A stretch of 64,000 nucleotides of DNA, taken from a virus. Positions 50,744-58,950 of the stretch are shown here, piece after piece. A model generated the notes under the pieces. The model worked only from the letters and a program-made list of their open reading frames with translations. It was not told where the DNA came from and did not search any database. The position numbers and the translations under genes are program-made. How positions within the stretch are numbered: position 1 is the stretch's first letter; each line of letters starts with the position of its first letter. The stretch spans positions 1 to 64,000 of the IMG/VR virus record IMGVR_UViG_3300022745_000032; one strand, given 5' to 3'.

Positions 50744-51488
50744 GGCGGCTGAGGTTGCTAAGGTTGCTGCGCCTGCAGCGCCACCCAAGCCAGCGCCGGT
50801 CACCCTGCTGCCCTCGGTCCAGTTGCGCAAGACCCTTAGCGAGGGTCGGATCAAGGGCATTGGCTTTGGCTTTGCCCGCAAGATCAGCCCATCCGAGTTC
50901 CAGCTGACCATGCCGATCTCGGCCTGCAAGGACTACCTCAATGACGTCGTATGCTCCGAGCATACCGGTCGTGAGTTGGTCAACTACGGGCTGAATACGG
51001 TCAAGCTTGGCATCTTCACGGGTGGCAGGGCCTACCTTGGCATGCAGTGCCTCAGGCATCGTGACGCTGAGGGCAAGGCCGACCCGCTCATCGATGACTT
51101 GGCGGTGCGGCTTGCATCCGGGCTGACCAAGATTGAGGTGGGCATCCGGCTATTGGAGGAGGCGCTCAAGATCGATGGTCGCACCTCCTTCCTCACCTCA
51201 ACCGAAGGCAGGTACGTTGCCGACATTCCCGACTTCTGGGTGCGGTATCCCTACCTGATTTCACTGTGGGGGCTGGTTGTGCGGAACTTGGTTTTCTGGA
51301 ATGGGGACCCCAAAAGCCTCATGGGATTCACGTTCTTTGCCAGCGAAGATACCTATTACACCAAAGCCGCCAAGGACAAGGTTGCCTTGTTGGTTAAGCT
51401 CAGGAACGAGGGCAAAGACGTTCCCCATGTCGCCATGGAAGCGCCCTTCGCCCCTCACTGGCAGGGCATCATCTCCCAACCACTCTAA
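50637..51488 (+). CDS. hypothetical protein in amidoligase operon
   Basis: 283 residues from ATG 50637 (overlaps amidoligase A by 107 nt; no later in-frame ATG before the domain). The N-terminal 50 residues are basic, Ser/Ala-rich and low-complexity, like a linker. The rest is alpha/beta (LRKTLSEGRIKGIGFGFARKISP, NYGLNTVKLGIFTGGRAYLG, DFWVRYPYLISLWGLVVRNL). Unknown; it may be the substrate-recognition partner of the ligase. Confidence 0.55.
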   Translation: MKSKKPSTRATAAVRKRSSKKSASPSASSTTSSPDEAAEVAKVAAPAAPPKPAPVTLLPSVQLRKTLSEGRIKGIGFGFARKISPSEFQLTMPISACKDYLNDVVCSEHTGRELVNYGLNTVKLGIFTGGRAYLGMQCLRHRDAEGKADPLIDDLAVRLASGLTKIEVGIRLLEEALKIDGRTSFLTSTEGRYVADIPDFWVRYPYLISLWGLVVRNLVFWNGDPKSLMGFTFFASEDTYYTKAAKDKVALLVKLRNEGKDVPHVAMEAPFAPHWQGIISQPL

Positions 51489-51493
51489 TCGTC

Positions 51494-52216
51494 ATGATCT
51501 CACATCAACGCAGGCTGGTGCATAATCCCAGCGGCCATATCGCCACGGCATATGGTGTTCCATCAACGGGATGGTTCATTCCGTTCATGCTCAACAAAGC
51601 AGCCTACCCCATCCTTGTCTCCAATTCCCCGCATTCGTGCCGGGAAACGTACGGTGGGCTGTTCGCCCAGCCTGACATCAGCAAGATCGATCCCCGCTTT
51701 GTCGGTCTTCTTGCCCCCAAGAACACCAGCAATCTCGCTGAAAGGGTTGCCTGCATGCTGGATTGGGTGTCGTCCCAGCTGGGCGAGCGAACCCGGTGCA
51801 TTGTCTCAAGGATCTCAACCGTGGCAACGACAGATCCCAAGGCAGTGAAATCACAAGTAGATCAGAACCATGCCGTCTGCATCTACACCCCTCCTTGGTG
51901 GAGGCATAACGGCCTACGCCATGGCATGCTAACCCTTTTCGTCAGGGGTAGCCTTTTCCTGCCCGCCAGTGGCGTTTCTCTTGGGGTGGAGGGTGAGTCA
52001 TGCCTTGCTGCCCTGAGGGCCTACACGTTGGCAGGAACGGCCTTGCCGGGGATTCTGGAGTTCCTCAAGGGCTCCACCGTCCCGGTCAAGCCCATCTCCC
52101 ATTCCACCGTGGTCAATACCCTAAAAGGCCTTCAGGACCCAGGCTTCATCAAGTCGGTCATCCGACCACCCAAAACCGCCCTAGAGAAAGCGGCAGCCAA
52201 AGTGAGGAGTTCATAA
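51494..52216 (+). CDS. hypothetical protein in amidoligase operon
   Basis: 240 residues. Starts after TAATCGTC without SD. Notable: NSPHSCRETYGGLFAQPD (Cys48), WWRHNGLRHGMLTLFV and an N-terminal SGHIATAYGVPSTGWFIPFML. The last 40 residues are Lys-rich. No known fold seen. It lies between the 283-residue gene and the C26-type hydrolase and ends 1 nt before it. Confidence 0.5.
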   Translation: MISHQRRLVHNPSGHIATAYGVPSTGWFIPFMLNKAAYPILVSNSPHSCRETYGGLFAQPDISKIDPRFVGLLAPKNTSNLAERVACMLDWVSSQLGERTRCIVSRISTVATTDPKAVKSQVDQNHAVCIYTPPWWRHNGLRHGMLTLFVRGSLFLPASGVSLGVEGESCLAALRAYTLAGTALPGILEFLKGSTVPVKPISHSTVVNTLKGLQDPGFIKSVIRPPKTALEKAAAKVRSS

Positions 52217-52217
52217 C

Positions 52218-52877
52218 ATGACCAGAAAGATCTACGTCGCGGGCAGCATGGACAGCGTGGCCAACTGGATGGAGGGGGAGGTTGTCCGAAAGCTAAACGA
52301 GGCTGACGTCGTGGTGTTCCCGGGAGGGGCCGACGTCGATCCCAAGCTCTACGACCGAACCTCCAACCCCAACACCAACTCCAGCCCGACCCGAGACACC
52401 TTTGAATTGGGCATCTTCAATGAGGCCATCCAGCTGAAGAAGCACATCGTCGGTATCTGCAGGGGAGCCCAGCTCTGCTGCGTCAAGGCGGGTGGAATCT
52501 TGGTCCAGCATCAGGCCAACTACAGCCCCTCCCACAAGATCAATACCATCGACAAGACGAGCATCATCACGACCTCCGACCACCACCAAGCCCAATACCC
52601 CTGGCTTCTCCCCAAGGACAAGTTCAGGGTGCTGGCCTGGACCCAAGACTACTCACCCTTCCATGAGGACGGTGATGGCAGCGAGATGGTTGTGGGGGTT
52701 AAGGAGGTTCCAGACGGCAAGGAAGTCGAGGTCTGCTACTACCCCGAGATCAAGGCGCTGGCCATCCAAGCCCACCCCGAATGGGAGTACTTCAAGCGGA
52801 ACTCCGACGCCGCTGCCGGTGCCTCGATTGAGTGGTATCGCAGCAAGCTCAACCGCCTGATCTACAACACGATCTAA
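52218..52877 (+). CDS. class I glutamine amidotransferase / gamma-glutamyl hydrolase (C26-like)
   Basis: 219 residues. GADVDPKLYD near residue 35 and HIVGICRGAQLCCVKAGG near 78 (nucleophile Cys in G-I-C-R-G), with IQAHPEWEYF near 185 (catalytic His-Pro-Glu), match the PuuD/C26 family of gamma-glutamyl hydrolases. It should hydrolyse a gamma-glutamyl amide or other amide. In this operon it could reverse or trim the amidoligase product. Confidence 0.85.
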   Translation: MTRKIYVAGSMDSVANWMEGEVVRKLNEADVVVFPGGADVDPKLYDRTSNPNTNSSPTRDTFELGIFNEAIQLKKHIVGICRGAQLCCVKAGGILVQHQANYSPSHKINTIDKTSIITTSDHHQAQYPWLLPKDKFRVLAWTQDYSPFHEDGDGSEMVVGVKEVPDGKEVEVCYYPEIKALAIQAHPEWEYFKRNSDAAAGASIEWYRSKLNRLIYNTI

Positions 52878-52891
52878 CCGGAGTGATCAGC

Positions 52892-53212
52892 ATGAGACAG
52901 CTAGTTATTACCCTGCCAACTAATTGGTCCAGGACGCTTTGTGGGGTTGCGCCAGCAGGATACGTATATGAGTTCGTCTCCGACACGCTTGCTACCGCCT
53001 GGTCATCCAACCGATACTACTCAATCGATGGGATTTTCATTGGGACTACGCCACCACACCTGACCAACATCCCGGTCATCGACGCCATTCAAGACTTTAA
53101 GGTCGGCTGTAACCACATCGTCGCCTACAAGTTAGTTAAGACGGGATCAGCGGCCCAAGCCAAGCAAACTTCCATTTCCAAGATAGCATCCATCCCATGC
53201 CCACTACCATAA
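52892..53212 (+). CDS. tagged protein 1 (C-terminal A-S-I-P-x-P-L-P)
   Basis: 106 residues from ATG 52892. The body RQLVITLPTNWSRTLCGVAPAGYVYEFVSDTLATAW is beta-rich with a GYVYEF strand, no family. The C-terminal end KIASIPCPLP is the same motif as in four further proteins at 57.4-59.4 kb. The next gene's ATG lies inside the tag coding sequence. Acts probably as a substrate or partner of the amidoligases; inference only. Confidence 0.6.
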   Translation: MRQLVITLPTNWSRTLCGVAPAGYVYEFVSDTLATAWSSNRYYSIDGIFIGTTPPHLTNIPVIDAIQDFKVGCNHIVAYKLVKTGSAAQAKQTSISKIASIPCPLP

Positions 53213-53394
53213 AAGAACTCAGGAAGAAGCTAAGGCAGCGAGAAGCCGAACTCGTTCGGGTCAAGTTCGAGGCCCGGGAGATGAGATCCATCCTGCTTCG
53301 CATCCACTCGGCCAGAATCGGCATGAGTGAGTCTGGTGTCATCCAGGGACTTAATGACATCGACTCATTCTTCAGGGAGCCCCATGTCAACTGA
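53197..53394 (+). CDS. small coiled-coil protein
   Basis: 65 residues, starts within the tag of the previous gene (16-nt overlap). A basic coiled coil (KELRKKLRQREAELVRVKFEAREMRSILLRIHS) followed by an acidic tail. Perhaps a dimeric regulator. ATG overlap with the next gene as well. Confidence 0.5.
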   Translation: MPTTIKELRKKLRQREAELVRVKFEAREMRSILLRIHSARIGMSESGVIQGLNDIDSFFREPHVN

Positions 53395-53578
53395 TCGTCT
53401 CTTGGCTGAGGTTAATAGGGTTGGCAGGAAAGGGTCTGCGGCAATCCTTGGATGCAGCGAAGAGTACGTGGAGTCCTGGTTTCCGAGGATAAACTTCCGG
53501 AGCGGCAGGATTGAGTCCGGGCTTGAGCCTTCAGCCGGATTCACGGCTGCAGCATTGGCGGAATTAAGCCGCCACTAA
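53384..53578 (+). CDS. small HTH-like protein
   Basis: 64 residues from ATG 53384 (11-nt overlap with upstream). The segment VNRVGRKGSAAILGCSEEYVESWFPRINF resembles a helix-turn-helix. The rest is short. Could be a regulator of this block; it is followed directly by a terminator. Confidence 0.45.
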   Translation: MSTDRLLAEVNRVGRKGSAAILGCSEEYVESWFPRINFRSGRIESGLEPSAGFTAAALAELSRH

Positions 53579-53584
53579 CATCTT

Positions 53585-53616
53585 CCATCCACGGTGCCCG
53601 ATACGTGGATGGTCTT
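53585..53616 (+). terminator. rho-independent terminator
   Basis: CCATCCACG (53585-53593), 10-nt loop, CGTGGATGG (53604-53612), then TCTT. It ends the first amidoligase operon 6 nt after its last stop. Confidence 0.8.
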
Positions 53617-53626
53617 CAACATCGGG

Positions 53627-53638
53627 TGCGTTAACGCA
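53627..53638. promoter_or_regulatory. operator-like palindrome TGCGTTAACGCA
   Basis: A perfect 12-bp palindrome between the terminator and the 53656 gene, 17 nt before its ATG. It is a candidate operator of a dimeric regulator. No clear -35/-10 pair was seen nearby. Confidence 0.5.
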
Positions 53639-53655
53639 ATAAGAGAAAGACAGAT

Positions 53656-54069
53656 ATGAACAAGTACTACCTCCAGAATGGCTCCGGCCTTTACTTCGTT
53701 GCTGGTCGCGGTTTCTCCGCTTCCAACAAGGGTGATGCGTCGCAGCTGACTGCCGCCGAGATCCATAGCCTCCGGGCCTTGGGCTTCTACGGCACGTCCG
53801 TCGATGCCACGCGGAACTTCACGGTGAACTACGTTCGCCCGCAGGACCGCACGACCTATGGTGGCCGCGCCGCCGTCTCCAGCAATGCGAACAATCCTTC
53901 GTCGAAGGTGTTCGCGTCGATTGGCGAGGCCGTCAACCACGCCAGCCGCAACCTTGAGTCCAACGGCCACGTTGGCTTCTGGGTGACCGAGACCTCCAAG
54001 GCCGTCACGCACTACGTGTCGGTTAAGGAGGACCCGCGCGGTCTGACCTGCCCGATCGAGAACAAGTAA
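53656..54069 (+). CDS. hypothetical protein, independently transcribed
   Basis: 137 residues between two strong terminators, so probably highly and separately expressed. One of few genes with an SD-like leader (AGAGAAAG). Sequence YYLQNGSGLYFVAGRGFSASNKGDASQLTAAEIHSLRALGFYG and VGFWVTETSKAVTHYVSV; no TM, two-domain look, one Cys. Codon use is more GC-rich than its neighbours. No family recognised. Confidence 0.6.
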   Translation: MNKYYLQNGSGLYFVAGRGFSASNKGDASQLTAAEIHSLRALGFYGTSVDATRNFTVNYVRPQDRTTYGGRAAVSSNANNPSSKVFASIGEAVNHASRNLESNGHVGFWVTETSKAVTHYVSVKEDPRGLTCPIENK

Positions 54070-54086
54070 TCGTCGGTGGCAGTAAT

Positions 54087-54112
54087 AGCCCCGGGGCTTC
54101 GGCCCCGGGGCT
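54087..54112 (+). terminator. strong UUCG-loop terminator
   Basis: AGCCCCGGGGC (54087-54097), TTCG loop, GCCCCGGGGCT (54102-54112). Perfect 11-bp stem with the stabilised UUCG tetraloop, followed by CATCCCTTTC. Ends the 53656 transcript. Confidence 0.9.
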
Positions 54113-54145
54113 CATCCCTTTCAATCATCAACCAAGTCCAATATC

Positions 54146-56161
54146 ATGGCGTCAATCAAGAAGGAAGAGGAGGAGTCGAGGAGCTTTTATTCCATCGACG
54201 GGTTCCTTCCGCTCGCCGGTAGCGTGCCAAGCATTCCCGGTGACATGCTGGCCAACATCAAGGGTGGATGCACACCCGACACCGTCAAAGCCGATGATTC
54301 CTACGTTGGTAAGTCGATCTCCAAGATCACGGGCGATCGCAATTACCGATTCTACCGCAGGACTGAACTCATCAAACCCGGGCAAATCTGCCCCACCTAC
54401 ATGTCATCCATGATTAAACTTGATGGACGCAAGACTGGGCGTCCGCGTCCGACCGCATGCAGCGAGAACGCCAGTGCGCTGCCCGATAATGTCGATCCCA
54501 AGACGACCGTCTCCATCTACCGCTTTACCTATCCTGATTCCGTCAGGGCTGATTGGCAGGGGTATGCCGGTTTCGGCTGGCTCCATGTCAGCGAGAGGAT
54601 GTACTTCACCAACGATTTCTTCTTCTGCCAGATCGACGGAACCTTGGCCAGTCGCTCGTTTGGAGTCATAGCCTACACCGGAGCCATGATCAACAACCGC
54701 CATATTAAACTTGGCGAGTGGTTCGTCTGCGATTACGACGGCAAGGCCTATCCCAAGAGCAGGCTTGTGGTTGTCAAGGGTCTTGAGGGCGATGTCAACA
54801 TGAGCGATGCCTGCGCCACTGAGCGCTCGTTCATCTGCGACTACGACAAGGCACGCTGGGAGCGCTCTTGCAGGGTGCATATCTCGTCCTCATCCAAGTA
54901 CAAGGTTGTCTCGCGCAAGTATGTCAGTGGCGAGGGGGATCCCTTCATTCTTTGCCCAGAGTGCTCCAAGGCATTTGAGACCTCGGCCAATGCGGTCCTG
55001 CCAAGGGATGACATGGGCGTTGTCGCCTGCACTGGCTGTTACGAGACATTCATGGCAAGGGATGTCATCAAGGCCCATAACTTCACGGGCTATCCCAAGC
55101 CCATCTTCCACGCCATCCGCCAGCCCCTCATCACAGAAGAGGCCGCAGCCAAGGCCGAGGAGTTCATGAGCAACATGGGCCATCCCATGGCCGCTGAAGG
55201 CTACCTAAGGTCCCTCAAGAAGTCCCGGTATCTTTACGGCATTGAGTGCGAAACCGAGTTCACGGGTCGTGAGGATGGCCTCAGGGCCAAGCTGGCCCTT
55301 CAGGCCTGGAAGGCCTTGGGTCAGGACTTCTGCATCATCAAGCATGATGGCAGCCTTTCGGGCAAGCGTGATCCAGAGCCGGGTGAGAAGGTGCGTCGTG
55401 GTGGCGACTTTGGCTTTGAGATCGTCTCCGCTCCATGTGACATCGAGACTCACCGTGAGCGCTGGCGCAGGCTCGAATCCATGCCCGATTACAAGCAGCT
55501 CAGGGCATGGGATGTGGGCACCTGCGGCCTGCATATCCACGTCAGCCGAGCCCCGATGACGTCCCTCCAGATCTGCCGGTTGTCCTACATGATCAACCAT
55601 CCCAAGCTCAAGGGCTTCATTGAGATGGTGGCGGGTCGGGCGGCTGCTAGGTACAACAAGTTCGTACCCAAGCGCCTGCCTGATGGCACCAAGCCCAACA
55701 TCGACAAGGACAAGTACACCGCCATCAACCTCAAGCATTCGGCCTCCATTGAGTTCCGCATCTTCCGTGGCACCGTCAACTGGCGTCATATCATCCGCAA
55801 CCTTGAGTTTGTTGCCGCCTGCGTGGCTTACTGCCATCCTGCCGACCGATCCCTCAAGGATCTTGAGTCCCATGAGAAGTTCGTGACCTTCATCTCCGAG
55901 CATCGCAAGGAATGGCCCGAGCTGAATCGCTGGCTTGATCTGCAGGAGGAGTTCAAGCGCATGATCAAGCCTGCCAACAAGGGTGCCTTTGGCCCCAAGG
56001 ACAACCGCACCAAGGCTGGCGAGAAGCCCATTGTCCTTGAGGAGGTCCACGATCCCGACCGAGTTCCCGCCAAGCCCAAGCCTAAACCCGCCAAGCTTGA
56101 GCCTGCAACCCTGGCTCCGTCGGGATTCGATTTCGAGGAACTCATCGACGACAACGCTTAA
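54146..56161 (+). CDS. large amidoligase (B) with zinc-finger region
   Basis: 671 residues. N-terminal 250 residues are a beta-rich domain. A zinc-finger-like block with CPEC ... CTGC lies around 270-305. From about 363 the amidoligase domain follows: YGIECETEFTG (acidic site), GTCGLHIHVSRAP near 465 (H-x-H), and SIEFRIFRGTVN near 534 (E-F-R-I-F-R signature of amidoligase_2). C-terminal tail is Pro/Lys-rich and acidic. Larger than simple amidoligases; the extra N-terminal domain could bind the substrate. It begins the second modification operon. Confidence 0.85.
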   Translation: MASIKKEEEESRSFYSIDGFLPLAGSVPSIPGDMLANIKGGCTPDTVKADDSYVGKSISKITGDRNYRFYRRTELIKPGQICPTYMSSMIKLDGRKTGRPRPTACSENASALPDNVDPKTTVSIYRFTYPDSVRADWQGYAGFGWLHVSERMYFTNDFFFCQIDGTLASRSFGVIAYTGAMINNRHIKLGEWFVCDYDGKAYPKSRLVVVKGLEGDVNMSDACATERSFICDYDKARWERSCRVHISSSSKYKVVSRKYVSGEGDPFILCPECSKAFETSANAVLPRDDMGVVACTGCYETFMARDVIKAHNFTGYPKPIFHAIRQPLITEEAAAKAEEFMSNMGHPMAAEGYLRSLKKSRYLYGIECETEFTGREDGLRAKLALQAWKALGQDFCIIKHDGSLSGKRDPEPGEKVRRGGDFGFEIVSAPCDIETHRERWRRLESMPDYKQLRAWDVGTCGLHIHVSRAPMTSLQICRLSYMINHPKLKGFIEMVAGRAAARYNKFVPKRLPDGTKPNIDKDKYTAINLKHSASIEFRIFRGTVNWRHIIRNLEFVAACVAYCHPADRSLKDLESHEKFVTFISEHRKEWPELNRWLDLQEEFKRMIKPANKGAFGPKDNRTKAGEKPIVLEEVHDPDRVPAKPKPKPAKLEPATLAPSGFDFEELIDDNA

Positions 56162-56186
56162 ACCACAACCCAACCATATCCAGATC

Positions 56187-57362
56187 ATGTGCATCATCAT
56201 ATCGAAGCCCGCTGAAAAGAAACTGCCCAAGTCCATCTACGAGGAGTGCTTCCGCTCCAACAAGGATGGGGCGGGCATCGCCTACATCGAAGATGGCAAC
56301 ATCGTGCTCAAGAAGGGCTTCTTCAACTTTGAGGAGTTCTACAAGGCCATCGCCGAGAAGGAGGATCATGGCATGCTGATCCACTGCCGCATCGCCACCC
56401 ATGGTGTGGTCGGCAAGGATAACTGCCACCCGTTTACCTTCACCTCGTCGGACAAGAAGTACCAGTGGGTCATGGCCCATAACGGCACACTTGACTGGCG
56501 CTCCACCAAGGAGATGTCGGACACCGCCTGCTTTGCCGAGGATCTGCTCTGGCCCATGGTTGACCATGTTCCGGATGTCTTCGACAAGCCGTTCGGTGAC
56601 GAGATCATGGACAAGATGCTCGGAGCCAGAAACAAGATGGTCGTGGTGCGCTACGAGCTGGCTAAGAATGAGTACACCACCTACATCTTCAATGAGACCG
56701 CAGGCAACCGCCATAATGGCTGCTGGTTCTCCAACATGAGTTGGAAGCCCTACCGCGCCTCCACCACTGGTTACGGCTATGGCTACGGCAGCAATGTCCA
56801 ATATGGGATGGGCGGGGCCTACGACGATGGCGACTTCTACGGTCACAAGGACGAGGACAACAGCATCTCCGTTTATGGCTGGCGGAAGAACAAGCACGGC
56901 ATCTGGATCAACGACAAGGACAAGAAGGCCCAGTTCGATGGCCAGTTCCACGACATCAGCAAGGTAACCAATATCGACAATGCCGACGAGCTGGACATCC
57001 TCAAGGCCAATGGGGATGATGCCAATGACTCGCCCTCCAACGAGCCCAAGGACAAGAGCAGCAAGCCCAAGCTTGAGCCCATGTCCAGCGATCGCAAGAG
57101 CCTCATCCGTCGGGGTTTCATCCATGTTCGCACGACTGGCCAGCTATCACGGGATCTCAAGTCCGAGGACAGAGTTGCAATCATGCGGAAGGATTTCCGG
57201 GAGCACTTTCCTGAGAAGTTTGCCAACGCCTCTGGGATTGAGGCGTGCGATACCATCATCCTTGGGATGAGCGAAGACACCTTCACCTCATCCTGCCTGC
57301 GTATTGCCGACAATCGCAAGGCTGCCAAGCGCGAGGAGGAGCGTGCAGCCTCAGCCACCTGA
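56187..57362 (+). CDS. class II glutamine amidotransferase (Ntn hydrolase)
   Basis: 391 residues from ATG 56187. MCIIISKP has the N-terminal nucleophile Cys2, exposed after Met removal. GMLIHCRIATHG (about 62-73) and MAHNGTLDWR (about 95) complete the GATase II active site. It ends in a Gly/Tyr-rich linker and a helical acidic C-terminus, with no synthase domain. It would release ammonia from glutamine, in line with an amide-forming partner. It follows amidoligase B by 26 nt. Confidence 0.85.
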   Translation: MCIIISKPAEKKLPKSIYEECFRSNKDGAGIAYIEDGNIVLKKGFFNFEEFYKAIAEKEDHGMLIHCRIATHGVVGKDNCHPFTFTSSDKKYQWVMAHNGTLDWRSTKEMSDTACFAEDLLWPMVDHVPDVFDKPFGDEIMDKMLGARNKMVVVRYELAKNEYTTYIFNETAGNRHNGCWFSNMSWKPYRASTTGYGYGYGSNVQYGMGGAYDDGDFYGHKDEDNSISVYGWRKNKHGIWINDKDKKAQFDGQFHDISKVTNIDNADELDILKANGDDANDSPSNEPKDKSSKPKLEPMSSDRKSLIRRGFIHVRTTGQLSRDLKSEDRVAIMRKDFREHFPEKFANASGIEACDTIILGMSEDTFTSSCLRIADNRKAAKREEERAASAT

Positions 57363-57389
57363 TGAGCGGACGGGATGGTGGGTCACAAC

Positions 57390-57953
57390 ATGTCACAAAT
57401 CAAGACGGACGGCGGTACTGTTGTTAGGTTCAGCGCCATAGAGGCCAACACGTACTACCACAGGCACCTTCTCAGCCTGAAATCATGGGGCGAACTCAAG
57501 GACGATCAAGCAGTCACGCTTGGGGACATCATCACGCGGATCAGGGTAGACACCGTCCTGTGGGCTGAGTGGATTTGCTTCAGGCAAAGGTACGGGGATG
57601 CATTCATGAAGCCCGATGATCCACTGGCACTGAGCAAGGCAGACACCCGCCAAGCAATGGCATTCAGGGTTCCGAGTCCGAACTACGTGTGCACTGGCAA
57701 GGATATACGAGAGATGTCCGGGGTTGGAAAGCGGGTGAAGCTGTTCAGATACACTCCGATCATGTGCACCTTCAATCAGTTCAATTCGTGGCTGATTGGG
57801 ATCATGATCGACCCAAAGCTGATGCGCAAGCCGACGCTGTCCATGCTGAAGTCAAAGCTCAACCCCGCGTTTGTCGATCTCTCGTCAATACCGGACCCAA
57901 GTCCCGAATTCACTGTAAGTCCGATTGCTTCGCTACCCGTTCCACTTCCATGA
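57390..57953 (+). CDS. tagged protein 2 (C-terminal A-S-L-P-x-P-L-P)
   Basis: 187 residues from ATG 57390 (an upstream in-frame ATG at 57375 is possible). The first part GGTVVRFSAIEANTYYHRHLLSLKSWGELKDD is mixed alpha/beta; four Cys are spread in the middle. The C-terminus is PIASLPVPLP. Overlaps the next gene by ATGA. No enzyme motif. Confidence 0.6.
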   Translation: MSQIKTDGGTVVRFSAIEANTYYHRHLLSLKSWGELKDDQAVTLGDIITRIRVDTVLWAEWICFRQRYGDAFMKPDDPLALSKADTRQAMAFRVPSPNYVCTGKDIREMSGVGKRVKLFRYTPIMCTFNQFNSWLIGIMIDPKLMRKPTLSMLKSKLNPAFVDLSSIPDPSPEFTVSPIASLPVPLP

Positions 57954-58510
57954 TCCCAATCGTCCTCATCGACCCAAAGTCCATCATTAGGCACGGGGAT
58001 TTAGTCTTCAGTGCAGACCTCACGGCTGAACAGCTGCTTTTGGCCATAAGGCCAGGTTCCATCCTGATGCATGATCAAACGAACGTACTGCACGGATTTG
58101 GAAACAAATTCATCTGCGTGGCATTGGGGTGGAGCAAATCTAGACTAGAGTCCATCGACCATGGCCCAGCCGCCATCATCAGGTATGGTTCGTTTATTAG
58201 GAACGATGGAACCGCTGAACCTGAAGCCTTCAAGAGCCTTGGATTACTGATTCGGGTGATTACTGATGGAAATCCATCGAACCTGAAGGTACCAGTTGTT
58301 GAAGTGATGAAGAACTACATCGAACGACCCATTCAACGAGATCAAGTTGCTGGGACTCTCTCCATCAATGAGATTGAGTCCATTATCTCAAAAAGTATTT
58401 GCAGGAGAGTTAAGGATTTGCCGAACTACTACCATGCGCACACATCCCAATACGCGGTAATGAGCGCGGCGATCTCCCCAATAGCCTCCCTGCCATCCCC
58501 ACTGCCATGA
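57950..58510 (+). CDS. tagged protein 3 (C-terminal A-S-L-P-x-P-L-P)
   Basis: 186 residues from ATG 57950. N-terminal IVLIDPKSIIRHGDLVFSADL has an 'I-R-x-G-D-h' motif also found in tagged proteins 4 and 5. The rest is alpha/beta with many hydrophobic positions. It ends in PIASLPSPLP. ATGA coupled. Confidence 0.6.
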   Translation: MIPIVLIDPKSIIRHGDLVFSADLTAEQLLLAIRPGSILMHDQTNVLHGFGNKFICVALGWSKSRLESIDHGPAAIIRYGSFIRNDGTAEPEAFKSLGLLIRVITDGNPSNLKVPVVEVMKNYIERPIQRDQVAGTLSINEIESIISKSICRRVKDLPNYYHAHTSQYAVMSAAISPIASLPSPLP

Positions 58511-58950
58511 GCACCGTCCATAACATTTTGGTAACCAGAGAGCCCAATTTCATGATTCGTTCCGGTGATGTCATCGTCCCGGAGGGCATGATAGTACTTC
58601 ATCTAATGTTGTTTTGCGATCTTAATCCCAGTGGGCGATGGCACTCAGACAACCGATGCGGTAAACCAATTCCATTTATCGTCAACAACTGGACCGAGAA
58701 ATCGCTTGGATGGGTCGAGGAGCGGCTGCTCCTCAGCTGCGTCCTTATCAGAGGGGTTGCGATGAAAGACCCAATGTCTTTGGTTTCAGATCGATTCATC
58801 GTTAATTGCGGGCTATTCAAGAAGCTGCCAGGGGACCTTGACCCCAATAAGTCAATGAGCGCGTATTGGGCGAGTTTTTCGATTTGTGGTGACGATAGGC
58901 CCTCCAGATCCATCTCCTCCACTGCCTCCATTCCCGCTCCACTACCATGA
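58507..58950 (+). CDS. tagged protein 4 (C-terminal A-S-I-P-x-P-L-P)
   Basis: 147 residues; N-terminal NILVTREPNFMIRSGDVIVPEGM again shows I-R-S-G-D. Central helices (WVEERLLLSCVLIRG). Ends in STASIPAPLP. ATGA coupled on both sides. Confidence 0.6.
   Translation: MSTVHNILVTREPNFMIRSGDVIVPEGMIVLHLMLFCDLNPSGRWHSDNRCGKPIPFIVNNWTEKSLGWVEERLLLSCVLIRGVAMKDPMSLVSDRFIVNCGLFKKLPGDLDPNKSMSAYWASFSICGDDRPSRSISSTASIPAPLP

Noticed and set aside
53656-54069. Assignment of the 137-residue protein as a major virion or decoration protein
   Set aside because: Its isolated, terminator-flanked gene suggests high expression, but there is no structural motif or position among head genes to support a virion role.
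56142-57125. Long minus-strand ORFs opposite the amidoligase and GATase genes (up to about 340 residues)
   Set aside because: They are antisense shadows with Leu/Gly/Val/His-biased composition caused by the third-base pattern of the coding strand.
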